Shown here one piece after another: positions 5,033-5,239 of a stretch of 5,239 nucleotides of DNA; the stretch's first letter is position 1, and each line of letters starts with the position of its first letter. A program made the position numbers and the translations under genes. The notes beneath the pieces are model-generated. The model was not told the origin of the DNA, did no database searches, and saw only the letters and a list, made by a program, of their open reading frames with translations. This stretch comes from an uncultured Slackia sp. (GTDB lineage Bacteria > Actinomycetota > Coriobacteriia > Coriobacteriales > Eggerthellaceae): contig CALBLG010000031.1 of assembly GCA_937895975.1 (NCBI GenBank), positions 1-5,239 on the forward strand. The letters run 5' to 3'.

Positions 5033-5186
5033 ATTGTTCCATGGACGGGAAGCGTGCGCGAAGCAAGCGCCCAAACGTCATGCGCGGGTAGCGCAATCGT
5101 TTCCCCGCGCACATATTCGCCGCGCGTTTGGGCCAAAACTGGAAGGCAGAGCGAGCGTCCCTTTGCCCGCATCGACCTGTTGTCGG

Positions 5187-5239
5187 CTATGCCTCGGGCA
5201 ACCCCTCGATAACGACGAAAGATGTATCGGCGCCCAGCC
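5187..5239 (-). CDS. Partial C-terminus of an upstream gene (unidentified)
   Basis: From the window edge, one minus-strand frame reads LGADTSFVVIEGLPEA and stops at TAG (5189-5187). The short sequence looks protein-like (hydrophobic strand FVVIEG, acidic residues), and the 204-nt spacing to the Hpt gene is reasonable. With only 16 residues the gene cannot be identified and may be spurious; a second frame is also open from the edge through to 4939. Confidence 0.35.
   Translation of the reverse strand, partial: LGADTSFVVIEGLPEA

Noticed and set aside
4939..5172. Minus-strand open frame of 77 residues overlapping the Hpt start
   Set aside because: It overlaps the well-supported Hpt start by 44 nt, lacks a good ribosome site, and ends in an Arg-rich stretch that is the out-of-frame reading of the Hpt gene. 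It remains possible that the frame, open from the window edge, is the true upstream gene, but I found no recognisable motif.

Overview
The window reads as a compact, GC-rich bacterial chromosome segment in which every convincing gene lies on the minus strand, so transcription runs from high to low coordinates. The one housekeeping gene is a complete seryl-tRNA synthetase. The GC-rich codon use, the proteins with a charged disordered N-tail and one membrane anchor, and the style of the SerRS suggest a Gram-positive actinobacterium, most likely Coriobacteriia/Eggerthellaceae. That placement is an inference from protein character; no rRNA or other marker is present. No mobile element, tRNA, rRNA or CRISPR array was seen.

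Layout in transcription order: (1) 5239-5187, the probable last 16 codons of an upstream gene cut by the window edge. (2) 5186-4983, a non-coding stretch with a GC-rich hairpin just before a strong ribosome binding site. (3) 4982-4629, a stand-alone histidine-phosphotransfer (Hpt) protein. (4) 4628-4449, an intergenic region with overlapping inverted repeats, a candidate promoter (-10 TATACT) and a leader of about 105 nt with stable hairpins. (5) 4448-3165, serS. (6) 3146-2316 and (7) about 2287-1274, two single-pass membrane proteins of unknown function. (8) 1272-793, a 159-residue protein resembling only the N-terminal domain of cyanophycin synthetase. (9) 771-743, a terminator-like hairpin whose T-rich tail runs into the TATAAT of the next promoter. 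(10) 678-52, a YtxH-like membrane-anchored protein with 11-residue helical repeats. (11) 23-1, a second terminator-like stem at the window edge.

Genes 5-8 are separated by 18, 28 and 1 nt with no visible internal terminator, so they probably form one operon led by serS: a translation enzyme, two envelope proteins with their bulk outside the cell, and a small soluble protein. The YtxH-like gene has its own promoter and terminator and is probably monocistronic. The Hpt gene implies a multistep phosphorelay whose kinase and response regulator are not visible here.

The most notable item is gene 8. It keeps the H-x-C, HxxEH and GKT-like positions expected of a cyanophycin synthetase N-domain but has no ATP-grasp or Mur-ligase part, so it may be a free-standing polymer-binding or peptidase-like module.
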